From UBA1181 sp963654355 (lineage in GTDB: Bacteria > Bacteroidota > Bacteroidia > Bacteroidales > Paludibacteraceae): DNA of 22,843 nt. The position numbers and the translations under genes are program-made. Positions 1-8,244 of the stretch are shown here, one piece after another. The notes under the pieces were generated by a model. It was not told the DNA's origin and searched no databases. It saw only the letters and a program-made list of their open reading frames with translations. Every line of letters begins with the position of its first letter. Positions within the stretch are counted from its first letter, which is position 1. The stretch is from NCBI GenBank assembly GCA_963654355.1, contig CAVKBM010000027.1, forward strand, positions 1 through 22,843. The letters are read 5' to 3'.

Positions 1-1
1 C

Positions 2-493
2 TATAAAGCAATCAAAGACATAGAGTGGGTTCGGACGGCTCAGCTTCCTAAGGTTTCACCCTCTTTAGGTCCCGTGAAAATGACCGTTACAATGGTACAT
101 GCTGGCACACAACACAATGTCGTCCCCGACGAGTGCACCTTCGTCATTGATGTACGCACGAATGATTGCTATTCCAACCAAGAGGTTTTTTCCATCCTTG
201 ATGTAGAATTGGAGTCAGAGCTGAAAGCTCGTTCGTTCCGCCTCACCTCTTCGGGTATCTCGACAGACCTTCCTATCGTAAAGAGAGGTTTGGAATTGGG
301 AATGTCCACCTTTGGATCTCCAACCCTGTCAGACCAAGCTTTTATGCATTTTCCAAGCCTCAAACTGGGTCCTGGAGAATCTGCACGCTCTCACACCGCC
401 GACGAATACATCAAATTAGATGAAATAAGGAAGGCCATCTCAACATACGTTTCACTACTCGATGGCATGACATTCGAAAAAGTTACTGATTAA
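2..493 (+). CDS. M20-family metallopeptidase/deacetylase, C-terminal part (ArgE-like, 5' truncated by window)
   Basis: The reading frame is open from base 2 to the TAA at 491-493, so the gene begins outside the window and only about 163 C-terminal residues are visible. The piece HAGTQHNVVPDECTFVIDVR is the typical end of the M20 dimerisation (lid) domain. The later GPGESARSHTADEYI is the conserved M20 motif in which the histidine is a metal ligand. Family knowledge: M20 enzymes are cytosolic, usually di-zinc amidohydrolases such as ArgE (N-acetylornithine deacetylase), DapE and PepT. The GPG-S-SHTADE style closely resembles Bacteroidales ArgE-like proteins (N-acetyl- or N-succinyl-ornithine deacetylase, arginine synthesis), but the substrate cannot be fixed from this fragment. 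It is followed after 17 nt by the RNase H gene, suggesting co-transcription. Confidence 0.85.
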   Translation, partial: YKAIKDIEWVRTAQLPKVSPSLGPVKMTVTMVHAGTQHNVVPDECTFVIDVRTNDCYSNQEVFSILDVELESELKARSFRLTSSGISTDLPIVKRGLELGMSTFGSPTLSDQAFMHFPSLKLGPGESARSHTADEYIKLDEIRKAISTYVSLLDGMTFEKVTD

Positions 494-510
494 GTCTAAT
501 ATCATCCAAA

Positions 511-1170
511 ATGGCTGAGAAAAAACAAAAATTCTACGTTGTCTGGGTAGGAAGAGCCCCTGGCATCTATGTCAATTGGGCGGATTGCAAGTCGCAAATT
601 GATGAATTCCCGAATGCAAAATACAAATCATTTGAGTCCCTTGAAAAGGCAGAGGAGGCATATGTGAGCGGCTACGCCAACTATATCGCATCTGGTAAGA
701 CACAGTCTTTCAGCGATTTACTGAAACAATGCGTAGACAATATCCCCGTTGGAAAGCCATTAATCGGAACCGAAGCCCTTGCCGTAGATGCGGCTTGCTC
801 TCATAATCCAGGTGTTATGGAATACAGAGGTGTCTATCTAAAAGACAACTCACAAATTTACCATGCGGGACCATTCCCATTAGGGACCAACAACATAGGT
901 GAATTTCTCGCCATCGTTCATGGCTTAGCCCTACTGAAACAAAGAGGATCAGACATGCCTATCTACTCGGACAGCGCCAATGCCATCTCATGGATAAGAC
1001 AGAAAAAGTGCAAAACCAATCTCGTGAAAAACGACAAAACAGAACACCTCTACAGCCTCATCGAACGCGCTGAAAATTGGCTGAAAAACAACGACTACCA
1101 CAACCCTATCCGCAAATGGCAGACAGAGTCGTGGGGTGAAATACCCGCTGATTTCGGTCGAAAGAAATAA
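511..1170 (+). CDS. rnhA: Ribonuclease H with N-terminal viroplasmin (hybrid-binding) domain
   Basis: This 219-residue cytosolic enzyme cleaves the RNA strand of RNA:DNA hybrids (primer and R-loop removal). Residues 7-52 (KFYVVWVGRAPGIYVNWADC onward, ending KSFESLEKAEEAY) are a viroplasmin/hybrid-binding domain like that of eukaryotic RNase H1. Residues about 88-219 are the RNase H fold, with carboxylates placed as in the family: D93 (AVDAACS), E131 (NNIGEFLAIVHG), D154 (IYSDSANAISW) and D214 near the C-terminus (PADFG). The length matches Bacteroidetes proteins of this architecture. The ATG at 511 starts 17 nt after the previous stop and places the viroplasmin motif right at the N-terminus. 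There is no Shine-Dalgarno, as usual in this phylum. The gldA gene follows after 45 nt. Confidence 0.93.
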   Translation: MAEKKQKFYVVWVGRAPGIYVNWADCKSQIDEFPNAKYKSFESLEKAEEAYVSGYANYIASGKTQSFSDLLKQCVDNIPVGKPLIGTEALAVDAACSHNPGVMEYRGVYLKDNSQIYHAGPFPLGTNNIGEFLAIVHGLALLKQRGSDMPIYSDSANAISWIRQKKCKTNLVKNDKTEHLYSLIERAENWLKNNDYHNPIRKWQTESWGEIPADFGRKK

Positions 1171-1215
1171 ACAATAGTCAACGCTGGAATATCTTCCAAA
1201 CAAAGACTCAATACC

Positions 1216-2118
1216 ATGATTCAAGTACAAAACCTATCTAAATCATTCGGCACACAAAAAGTGTTAGACGACATCAGTTTTTCTATCGGGACGGGAGAAA
1301 TTGTGGCGTTTCTCGGCAATAACGGGGCGGGTAAATCTACCACGATGAAGATTATCAACGGTTATCTTGCCGCCGATAGCGGAAGTGTGCAGGTCTGCGG
1401 TTTGGACGTGGCTAAATATCCTCAGGAAACACATAAAAAGATAGGTTATCTTCCCGAACACAACCCTATCTACCCCGACATGTATGTCAAAGAGTACCTG
1501 ATGTTCATCGCAGGTGTTTATCAAATAGGCAAAGCTTCAAAAAGCCGTGTCGATGAAATCATCGAGAAGACAGGCTTGACAAGGGAATACAAAAAAAGAA
1601 TAGGTACTCTATCCAAAGGTTACCGTCAACGTGTCGGATTAGCGCAAGCATTGATTCCTAACCCTGAGGTTTTGATTTTAGACGAACCAACCACAGGCTT
1701 AGATCCTAACCAGATCATCGGAGTGCGCGACTTGATTAAGGAGTTAGGACAAGAAAAGACCGTCATGCTCTCCACTCATATCATGCAGGAAGTTTCCGCC
1801 ATTTGCGACCGTGTCATCATCCTCAACAAGGGTAAAATTGCAGTCGACGACAAAGAAGACATCGTTGTGTCATCAAATGACAATCACACAATCTCTACCT
1901 TAGCGGAGTTTCTCTCGCCTACCAATGCCGACTTCATAGAAGAAATAGAAGGCGTTCATTCGGTAAGCCACCTCACAGGCAACACATTTATAATTTCTTC
2001 CAATGAAGATGTTCGCGAAAAAGTGTTCCTCGCATGTGTTGCCAAAAATGCCGTTTTGCTCACGCTACGCTTGCAAGAGCGTTCAATGGAAGAGGTGTTC
2101 AGAACCGTCACGAAATAA
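1216..2118 (+). CDS. gldA: ABC transporter ATP-binding protein, GldA type
   Basis: This 300-residue nucleotide-binding subunit sits on the cytoplasmic face of an ABC transporter. Visible elements are Walker A GNNGAGKST (34-42), the GYLPEHNPIYPDMYVKEYL stretch (77-95) characteristic of the GldA family, the signature LSKGYRQR (132-139), Walker B VLILDEP (152-158) and the H-loop STH (H188). Residues beyond about 215 form the family's C-terminal extension. In Flavobacterium GldA works with the GldF and GldG membrane subunits and is needed for gliding, but homologues are also common in non-gliding Bacteroidales. No gldF or gldG is in this window, so the partners must lie elsewhere, and the link to gliding here is inference. 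It lies in a run with rnhA upstream (45 nt) and ybaK downstream (22 nt). Confidence 0.9.
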   Translation: MIQVQNLSKSFGTQKVLDDISFSIGTGEIVAFLGNNGAGKSTTMKIINGYLAADSGSVQVCGLDVAKYPQETHKKIGYLPEHNPIYPDMYVKEYLMFIAGVYQIGKASKSRVDEIIEKTGLTREYKKRIGTLSKGYRQRVGLAQALIPNPEVLILDEPTTGLDPNQIIGVRDLIKELGQEKTVMLSTHIMQEVSAICDRVIILNKGKIAVDDKEDIVVSSNDNHTISTLAEFLSPTNADFIEEIEGVHSVSHLTGNTFIISSNEDVREKVFLACVAKNAVLLTLRLQERSMEEVFRTVTK

Positions 2119-2140
2119 GATTTTTAATGACGAGAAAAAT

Positions 2141-2629
2141 ATGTCAAAAGATAAAATACAAAAAACAAATGCTGCCCGTCTGTTAGACAGCAAGAAGATT
2201 CCTTACGAACTTGTACCCTACATAGTAGACGAAAACGACCTCAGCGCAGTGCATGTAGCCGCCCAGCTCAACGAGCCTATTGAGTTGGTATTCAAAACAT
2301 TGGTGTTACGAGGAGACAAAACAGGCATTTTCGTATGCGTCATTCCAGGAGCCGAAGAGGTAGACTTGAAGAAAGCAGCCAAAGCCTCTGGCAACAAAAG
2401 CTGCGCTATGACTGCTATGAAGGAACTCTTAGGTTTGACAGGCTACATCCGTGGCGGTTGCTCCCCATTAGGCATGAAGAAGCCCTACCCTACGCACATA
2501 CACAACACAGCCCTCCAACACGACTTTATCTATGTCAGTGCAGGTGTTCGCGGCTTGCAAATCAAGATCAACCCAACGCAACTCATCGAAGTGTGCGGAA
2601 TGGCGGTGGACGACCTGATTGCTGAATAG
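2141..2629 (+). CDS. ybaK: Cys-tRNA(Pro)/Cys-tRNA(Cys) deacylase YbaK (EbsC family)
   Basis: This 162-residue cytosolic trans-editing enzyme hydrolyses Cys mischarged onto tRNA-Pro. The whole protein is one YbaK/ProX editing domain. It shows KTNAARLLDSKKIPYELVPY at the N-terminus, the conserved lysine in VFKTLVLRG (K52), the glycine-rich GYIRGGCSPLGMKK (101-114) and VSAGVRGLQI (132-141). I chose the ATG at 2141, which follows the gldA stop by 22 nt and gives the usual family length. The frame stays open upstream to about 2003, but that part overlaps gldA and encodes nothing family-like. It is the last gene of the plus-strand run and converges on the pseudogene at 2638-2991. I see no clear intrinsic terminator after it. 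Confidence 0.93.
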   Translation: MSKDKIQKTNAARLLDSKKIPYELVPYIVDENDLSAVHVAAQLNEPIELVFKTLVLRGDKTGIFVCVIPGAEEVDLKKAAKASGNKSCAMTAMKELLGLTGYIRGGCSPLGMKKPYPTHIHNTALQHDFIYVSAGVRGLQIKINPTQLIEVCGMAVDDLIAE

Positions 2630-2637
2630 GCGACCAA

Positions 2638-2991
2638 CTACTCTTCTACAGCCCAGTCTTCAATAGTTCCCGTTTTAGAAGAAAAGCTACAACCTACCTT
2701 ATAAATCTTTCAAGCATCATTTTCACTGTTAAAATCAACATGAAAGACAGGGTATGTCTTCCACTCTTTCTCCAATTTCTCTATGAACAGTCCTTTGAAT
2801 AACTCTTTCTTCCCTAAAAAATAGTTTTCCAACGTGGAAAGGAGGAGACTCTTTCCAAATCGTCTTGGACGACTTAGAAAATAAACACTACCGCTATGTG
2901 CAAGAGAATATACCATATCCGTCTTATCCACATACACATAACCTTCATTTACTATCTTCTCAAAAGCTTGTATTCCTATAGGGTACTTCAT
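2638..2991 (-). pseudogene. Internally deleted AAA-ATPase / PD-(D/E)XK-type protein (DUF1703-like) remnant
   Basis: Read on the minus strand from the ATG at 2991, the first 93 codons encode a typical N-terminus of the Bacteroidales AAA-ATPase family (PF09820-like): IGIQAFEKIVNEGYVYVDKT, then a phosphate-binding stretch FLSRPRRFGKSLLLSTLENY. A TGA at 2710-2712 ends this frame right after HVDFNSENDA. The next 23 codons, still in the same frame to TAG at 2638-2640, read KIYKVGCSFSSKTGTIEDW plus AVEE, which looks like the extreme C-terminus of the same family (KIG-FS--TR-I--W). Full-length members are about 500-580 residues, so roughly 400 central and C-terminal codons are missing. An in-frame internal deletion plus a junction stop explains this best. 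A weak minus-strand TAATTTTG box lies at 3017-3024. The C-terminal match is from memory of the family, not a search. Confidence 0.78.
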
Positions 2992-3054
2992 TGTACTTTC
3001 CCTATTTTTACCTTAACAAAATTATGATTTTTCCATTTTAAAAATTCAAAAAAA

Positions 3055-3086
3055 TTTGCAAATTCACACCCTCTCACCTATATTTG
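3055..3086 (+). promoter_or_regulatory. Bacteroidetes-type promoter of the GH5 gene
   Basis: TTTG at 3055-3058, a 20-nt spacer, then TATATTTG at 3079-3086 match the -33 TTTG / -7 TAnnTTTG consensus of the primary Bacteroidetes sigma factor. Transcription should start near 3092, leaving about 195 nt of leader before the ATG at 3288. The -33 element lies inside a perfect 12-bp palindrome (3053-3064). Confidence 0.7.
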
Positions 3087-3092
3087 CGACCA

Positions 3093-3287
3093 TAATGTGA
3101 AGATGTAGTGCGTATACACAAACGAAGCGTGGAATTGTCACCTTGCTCCGCGATGTGAATGAAGTATAATAGGAAGATAGTTCTCTAACAAAATCCAGAA
3201 AAACACACAAACCTGATGTTGTTTTGGGAGCTATTACAGCCTAAGAACGATTAAAAATCAAGTTATAAAACAAATTTTTCAAGTACA
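3093..3287 (+). other. Long untranslated leader of the GH5 mRNA
   Basis: About 195 nt separate the predicted transcription start from the cellulase ATG. It holds no convincing ORF, tRNA or riboswitch that I recognise. One modest stem is possible between 3221-3228 and 3240-3248 (one bulge, includes G-U pairs), with no U-run after it. The last 40 nt are A/U-rich with no Shine-Dalgarno, typical of well-expressed Bacteroidetes mRNAs. Any regulatory role is inference. Confidence 0.4.
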
Positions 3288-5339
3288 ATGAAGAAAATTT
3301 TATTCTTTTTGTCAGTGATGTTCGCCTGTTTCACAGCGAACGCAGCCGACTACTCGAGTATTAACTACATCGAGAAGTACGGAAATCTGAAATTGAATGG
3401 ATTGCAGTTGTCTGACCAAAACGGTAACGCGATCCAGTTGAGAGGTTGGTCAACCTTCGGTCTGAATTATTCAGAAGCAAGTGGTTGTATGAATAAAGAT
3501 GCTGTAAGCATAATGAAGGGTTGGGGTGCCAACATCGTTCGTTTGGCAATGTATGCAACTAATGCTTGGGCTACAGGAGCCTTTGAAAATCAGATGAAAG
3601 CATACGTTGACTACGCATACAATGCAGGTATCTATTGTATCGTTGACTACCACATTTTGCCTACCGATGAAAACGGCAATAACCCAGACCCTAACAACTA
3701 CTTGAATGGTGGTTCAGCCATCAATTATTCAAGCATGGGAGCAGAGCATTTCTTTGACGTGATGACTGCATACATCAAAGAGAAAGGTTACAACCACGTC
3801 ATCTATGAAATCTGTAACGAGCCAGGAAAAACAAGTTGGAGCAATATTAAAACATACGCCAACAAGGTTATTCCCCATATCTTGGCAAACGACCCAGACG
3901 CTTTGATTATCTGTGGTACTCCTCAATGGGACCAATTGCCAGGGCAAGCCGCATCAGACCCTATCACGACAGTTAACGGCACAGATGTTTCAAAACAAAT
4001 CCTTTACGCATTCCACTACTACGCTTGTACGCACTACCAATTCTTGTCAAACTTGAAGGGTGCTGCAGGAAAAATCCCAATGTTCGTTTCGGAGTGGGGT
4101 GTATCTGACTACACAGGAGGAGCCTCAGGTAAAAAATATGCGTACGAGGACGATATCTGTCCATCTTTAGGAAATTCACTTTTGGAGGTTTGCGATGGTG
4201 CTAACGACGGTAGTGCAAAACTTAGCTGGTGTTTCTGGAACTGGAGTAATAAAGACGAAGAGTCTTCTTCTTTGAAGGAATGTACCAATTACACAACTGC
4301 TCCTTCTGGAGACTACGCTAAGACTAAACTTTGTGGAGATGGAAATTGCCCTACTGTAATCACAACTGATGGTCCATACAATGACTACCAAGTTATCCCG
4401 ACTCCTGCTAAAGGATTTTTCAATATTGGATATTTCGATAAAGGAGGTGAAGGAGTTGCATACCACGAAGAAAACTCAACTGACGATGACTTAGCAGAAT
4501 GTAATAAGCAGTCATGCAAATCTGATAACAAAATCCATTGTTATGCAGGCGCAGAGTGGAGTGACTTCAGAAACACAGAATGTGTTGATGTAACACAGAT
4601 TGCAGGAACTAGTCTCACATTGGGAAACTACCCTTATGGTGTTACAGTAGGTAGTTGGAGTGAACACAACATCGGATGGCGTGAGCCAGGAGAGTGGGTA
4701 GCATACTCAATTGATGTTCAAGAAGCTGGTTATTACAAATTTGGTGTTGCCAGCAACGGTGGTACTGACATAGTATCATTCTCACTCAAGAAAGAAGTTG
4801 GTACTGCGTTGGGTAACGCCCTCTACCAATCGGGTACAGAAAACGTTATAGATGGTTGGCATTTGTCTGGTGAGAACTGTGATTCAAATAACTTGTACGG
4901 TTGGTGGAAACCATACAATGAAGATGGTGTCCCAGACGATGAAATTTCTTTGCTCGTCAGAGAGGCTGGCAAATATGTCTTGACTATCACTTGGGCAACT
5001 CCGAACGATGGTGTAGGTTCAATTAAGGGTGGTAACGTTGGACCTATGCATTTCTACAAGGCTGCAGCATACAATGGAAAGACGTACGACGAGATTCTGT
5101 CCGCAACAGAAGACACCAAGGTTGATGCTCAAAACGTAGTCGTTTACCCTAACCCTGCAGAGGATGTTTTGAATGTAAATGTTGACGCTGAGAAGGTTGA
5201 AGTTCTCAACCTCGCTGGTGCAGTTGTTGCTTCAGCAAACTCTAATAGTGTTCAAGTTTCTAACTTGGTTGCTGGTATGTACCTCGTTAAGGTTTACACT
5301 AACAACAACGTCGTTGTTAAGCAATTCATCAAGAAATAA
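3288..5339 (+). CDS. Secreted GH5 endoglucanase with CBM6-like module and T9SS sorting domain
   Basis: This 683-residue predicted extracellular glycosidase probably acts on beta-1,4-glucans. Residues 1-20 are a Sec signal peptide (MKKILFFLSVMFACFTANAA). Residues about 30-345 are a GH5 barrel: IQLRGWSTFGLN, the acid/base in YEICNEPG (E178), the HYY segment (243-245) and the nucleophile in FVSEWGVS (E269). Residues about 376-592 resemble a CBM6-type beta-sandwich (FDKGGEGVAYHE, then WREPGEWVAYSIDVQEAGYY), interrupted by a Cys-containing insert (C405, C410, C418, C432). Residues about 612-683 are a type A T9SS C-terminal sorting domain (VVVYPNPAEDVLNV, VAGMYLVKVY, ending VVVKQFIKK). Known T9SS cargo with such a domain crosses the outer membrane and is released or anchored through A-LPS. 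Its own promoter and terminator make it monocistronic. The exact substrate (cellulose, beta-glucan or mannan) is not decided. Confidence 0.93.
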   Translation: MKKILFFLSVMFACFTANAADYSSINYIEKYGNLKLNGLQLSDQNGNAIQLRGWSTFGLNYSEASGCMNKDAVSIMKGWGANIVRLAMYATNAWATGAFENQMKAYVDYAYNAGIYCIVDYHILPTDENGNNPDPNNYLNGGSAINYSSMGAEHFFDVMTAYIKEKGYNHVIYEICNEPGKTSWSNIKTYANKVIPHILANDPDALIICGTPQWDQLPGQAASDPITTVNGTDVSKQILYAFHYYACTHYQFLSNLKGAAGKIPMFVSEWGVSDYTGGASGKKYAYEDDICPSLGNSLLEVCDGANDGSAKLSWCFWNWSNKDEESSSLKECTNYTTAPSGDYAKTKLCGDGNCPTVITTDGPYNDYQVIPTPAKGFFNIGYFDKGGEGVAYHEENSTDDDLAECNKQSCKSDNKIHCYAGAEWSDFRNTECVDVTQIAGTSLTLGNYPYGVTVGSWSEHNIGWREPGEWVAYSIDVQEAGYYKFGVASNGGTDIVSFSLKKEVGTALGNALYQSGTENVIDGWHLSGENCDSNNLYGWWKPYNEDGVPDDEISLLVREAGKYVLTITWATPNDGVGSIKGGNVGPMHFYKAAAYNGKTYDEILSATEDTKVDAQNVVVYPNPAEDVLNVNVDAEKVEVLNLAGAVVASANSNSVQVSNLVAGMYLVKVYTNNNVVVKQFIKK

Positions 5340-5367
5340 GTTTTTCTAAACTTATATATACATTAGA

Positions 5368-5397
5368 GGGAAGTCCATTCGGGCTTCCCTTTTTTTT
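5368..5397 (+). terminator. Rho-independent terminator after the GH5 gene
   Basis: A 9-bp stem (5368-5376 with 5381-5389, one G-U pair) with an ATTC loop is followed by eight T residues (5390-5397). It lies 28 nt after the stop codon and isolates the glycosidase gene from dsbD. Confidence 0.92.
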
Positions 5398-5409
5398 GCC
5401 ACAATTTAC

Positions 5410-5417
5410 TATATTTG
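5410..5417 (+). promoter_or_regulatory. Probable -7 box of the dsbD promoter
   Basis: TATATTTG matches the Bacteroidetes -7 consensus and lies between the GH5 terminator and the dsbD ATG at 5451, predicting a leader of about 27 nt. No good TTTG is found at the expected -33 distance, because that position falls in the terminator stem. Confidence 0.5.
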
Positions 5418-5450
5418 TGAAAAACATTATGCACATAAAAACAATTCGCC

Positions 5451-7448
5451 ATGAAGAACATTTTTTTATTTCTCCTCATGCTTCCACTCACGCTCTGCGC
5501 CCAAATCGTAGAGCCAGCGAAATGGAAGATAAAATGCGATGAAAACAAAGACAACCTTGTCGTCACCTATACTGCCACTATTGACGCTGGTTGGCACGTC
5601 TATGATCAAAATCTACCCGAAGGTGGTCCTCTATCCACACAATTCGTTATTGAGAGAAGTGAAAATTTAACTGCCGTTGGCTCTGTACAAAGTCTGCAGA
5701 AGCCCACGGAAAAATTTGAAGACATGTTTCAAATGAACCTGAGATGGTTTGAAAAAGAAGTAACATTTCAACAAACATTCCATATAAAAAATAACAACAA
5801 ATACATCTTAGAAGGCTATGTTGAATACATGGCTTGCGACAACAGCAACTGCTTGCCACCAACAAAAGAACCATTCCATTTTGAGAAGAAGAAGCAGAAC
5901 GACAATGCAACCACGGCATCAACAGAGAAGGAACGTACAACTACACCCTTTTCTTTTCCTATCGTCAACACAGATGAAACAGACGAAAGCGACGCCTCTG
6001 ACACAACAATAGCCACAACAAAACTTCCGAACTCAGCAACTGATACCTGGGCTTCCGTAATCAACGAGCTACAGGCTTTCGGAGAGGAGACTCAAGCAGA
6101 GAGCGGCAATATATGGAGCATATTCTTTATGGGATTGCTCGGTGGTTTACTTGCCATCCTCACCCCCTGCGTATGGCCTATCATCCCAATGACCGTAAGT
6201 TTCTTTCTTCATCAGAAAGATGGCAAAGGAAAGTCCTCTGCACTACTTTACGGACTCTCCATCATCGTCATCTATGTAGGTTTAGGCGTGTTGCTCACCA
6301 TTCTGTTTGGCGCTGACGCACTTAATGCACTCTCCACCAACGCCATATTCAATCTTTTTCTCTTTGCTTTACTGTTGGCTTTCGCCATCTCCTTCTTTGG
6401 AGGATTCAACATCTCGTTGCCTGCCTCTTGGAGTACTGCCACCGAAGAGAAAGCAGACCACTCGAAAGGATTGCTCAGCATCCTGATGATGGCATTCACC
6501 CTCGTCATCGTCTCCTTCTCCTGCACGGGTCCGATTATTGGTACACTATTAGTGCATATCGCCACAAAAGGCAACATGCTCGCTCCCATCATGGGTATGT
6601 TGGGATTCGCCATCGCTTTGGCTGGGCCCTTCACCCTCTTTGCCCTCTTTCCTAACATAATGAAGAAGGTGCCTCGTTCTGGCAGTTGGATGAACACCGT
6701 AAAAGTGTTATTGGGCTTCTTTGAGTTAGCATTCGCCCTTAAATTCCTCTCCGTAGCCGACCTGGCGTACGGATGGCATATCTTAGATAGAGAAGTTTTC
6801 TTAGTGCTTTGGATTGCCATTGCCGTCCTTGCAGGACTCTACATACTTGGCAAAATCCGTTTCGAAAGCGACGGAGATTTGCCAAACATCACTGTTCTTC
6901 GCTTTTTCGGTGCATTGGCAACCTTCGCCTTTGCCCTTTACCTTATACCAGGTTTATGGGGAGCACCGCTCAAAGCCATTAGTGCCTTCGCTCCCCCTAT
7001 GTGGACGCAAGACTTCAACCTCTACAGCGAGACCGAAGCCACTTTCAACGACTACGATGAAGCCATTGAACACGCACGAAAGACCAATAAACCCATCCTA
7101 ATAGATTTCTCAGGCTACGGTTGCGTAAACTGCCGCAAGATGGAAGCTACCGTCTGGAACGACCCTCAAGTCAAAAACCTTATCAAAGACGACTATATCC
7201 TCGTTTCCCTCTTCGTCGACGATAGAACGGAACTTTCCGAACCTATGACCGTAGAAGAAAATGGGAAAACGCTCACACTCAAGACGATAGGCGAAAAATG
7301 GAGTTACCTCCAACGCCACAAATTCGGTGCAAATGCACAACCTTTCTATGTCATCATTGACAAAGACGGAAGACCGCTTAACCACTCGTATGCTTTCTCA
7401 GAAAACATTTCTGAATTTATCACTTTTCTAAGGAATGGTTTAAAATAA
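5451..7448 (+). CDS. dsbD: Thiol:disulfide interchange protein DsbD (cytochrome c biogenesis transmembrane family)
   Basis: This 665-residue inner-membrane protein carries reducing power from cytoplasmic thioredoxin to periplasmic thiol proteins. It has a signal peptide (1-17, ending LTLCAQ) and a periplasmic DsbD alpha-like domain with the redox pair C129/C134 (MACDNSNCLPPT). A Thr/Asp/Ser-rich linker (about 150-205) follows. The membrane core of about eight helices (224-515) has the pair C240 (LTPCVWPIIPM) and C358 (SFSCTGPIIGT). The C-terminal thioredoxin-like domain has C558/C561 (GYGCVNCRKME). All six catalytic cysteines expected for DsbD are therefore present and the length is normal for Bacteroidetes. 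The ATG at 5451 opens directly into the signal peptide. A nitroreductase gene follows after 33 nt, probably in the same transcript. Confidence 0.95.
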   Translation: MKNIFLFLLMLPLTLCAQIVEPAKWKIKCDENKDNLVVTYTATIDAGWHVYDQNLPEGGPLSTQFVIERSENLTAVGSVQSLQKPTEKFEDMFQMNLRWFEKEVTFQQTFHIKNNNKYILEGYVEYMACDNSNCLPPTKEPFHFEKKKQNDNATTASTEKERTTTPFSFPIVNTDETDESDASDTTIATTKLPNSATDTWASVINELQAFGEETQAESGNIWSIFFMGLLGGLLAILTPCVWPIIPMTVSFFLHQKDGKGKSSALLYGLSIIVIYVGLGVLLTILFGADALNALSTNAIFNLFLFALLLAFAISFFGGFNISLPASWSTATEEKADHSKGLLSILMMAFTLVIVSFSCTGPIIGTLLVHIATKGNMLAPIMGMLGFAIALAGPFTLFALFPNIMKKVPRSGSWMNTVKVLLGFFELAFALKFLSVADLAYGWHILDREVFLVLWIAIAVLAGLYILGKIRFESDGDLPNITVLRFFGALATFAFALYLIPGLWGAPLKAISAFAPPMWTQDFNLYSETEATFNDYDEAIEHARKTNKPILIDFSGYGCVNCRKMEATVWNDPQVKNLIKDDYILVSLFVDDRTELSEPMTVEENGKTLTLKTIGEKWSYLQRHKFGANAQPFYVIIDKDGRPLNHSYAFSENISEFITFLRNGLK

Positions 7449-7481
7449 GTCTAAATACAAATAAACAAAATTTCAATAAAT

Positions 7482-8222
7482 ATGATTTCATCCATCAAGA
7501 ACCGTCGCACTATACGTAAATACAAACAAACAGATGTTTCTTTATCCCTTATCAATATGTTATTAGAGACTGCCGCCAAAGCCTCAACCACAGGTAACAT
7601 GCAGCTCTACAGCGTCATTATAACCAAAAACGCTGCAAAAAAGGTGGAATTAGCCCCAGCACATTTCAACCAACCACAGATTACCAACGCACCCGTCGTG
7701 TTGACCTTCTGTGCAGACTACAACCGCTTCAACAAATGGTGTGAGCAGAGGAAAGCAGTACCTGGCTACGACAATTTTCAATCCTTTATGACAGGAGCTA
7801 TCGACACGATGCTATTGGCGCAGAATTTCGCCACGCTCGCCGAAGAAGAAGGCTTAGGTCTATGCTTCTTAGGCACAACCACCTATAATGCGCCACAAAT
7901 CAGCAAGACGCTTAATTTGCCGAAATTCGTTGTTCCCATCACCACCATCACAGTGGGCTATCCCGATGAAACGCCAGAACAATCTGACCGTATCGCTGTT
8001 GATGGCTTCATACATAACGAGACATACAAAGATTACACAGAAGAAGACATCAACCGCATCTACGCACCGAAAGAAGAATTGACAGTCAACAAAAATTTTG
8101 TCAAAATCAATCAGAAAGAAACACTTGCCCAAATCTTCACTGATATTCGGTACACGAAAAAAGACGGAGACTACTTCTCAAAAATCTACTGGGATTACAT
8201 AAAAGAGTCTTTCGGGTTCTAA
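7482..8222 (+). CDS. Nitroreductase-family FMN oxidoreductase (NfsA-like)
   Basis: This 246-residue cytosolic flavoenzyme probably uses NAD(P)H to reduce nitro compounds, quinones or flavins; the physiological substrate is unknown. The N-terminal IKNRRTIRKYKQTDVS is the classic FMN-phosphate-binding start of the family, followed by ETAAKASTTGNMQLYSVIIT. The central GAIDTMLLAQNFATLAEEEG and LGLCFLGTTTYN segments are the family helix and the strand near the isoalloxazine ring. VGYPDETPEQSDR is the usual loop before the C-terminal extension, which in NfsA-type enzymes wraps around the partner subunit of the dimer. It lies 33 nt after dsbD with no terminator between them, so co-transcription is likely. 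It ends at a bidirectional terminator shared with the convergent cobW-like gene. Confidence 0.9.
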   Translation: MISSIKNRRTIRKYKQTDVSLSLINMLLETAAKASTTGNMQLYSVIITKNAAKKVELAPAHFNQPQITNAPVVLTFCADYNRFNKWCEQRKAVPGYDNFQSFMTGAIDTMLLAQNFATLAEEEGLGLCFLGTTTYNAPQISKTLNLPKFVVPITTITVGYPDETPEQSDRIAVDGFIHNETYKDYTEEDINRIYAPKEELTVNKNFVKINQKETLAQIFTDIRYTKKDGDYFSKIYWDYIKESFGF

Positions 8223-8244
8223 ATCATTACACATTTCAACAAAT

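Noticed and set aside
3093..3287. A tRNA or known riboswitch in the GH5 leader
   Set aside because: No T-arm-like GTTCGA sequence, cloverleaf or recognised aptamer core could be found by eye.
6272..6820. Long minus-strand ORF (182 codons) inside dsbD
   Set aside because: It lies fully antisense to well-conserved transmembrane codons, with no promoter and no recognisable domain.
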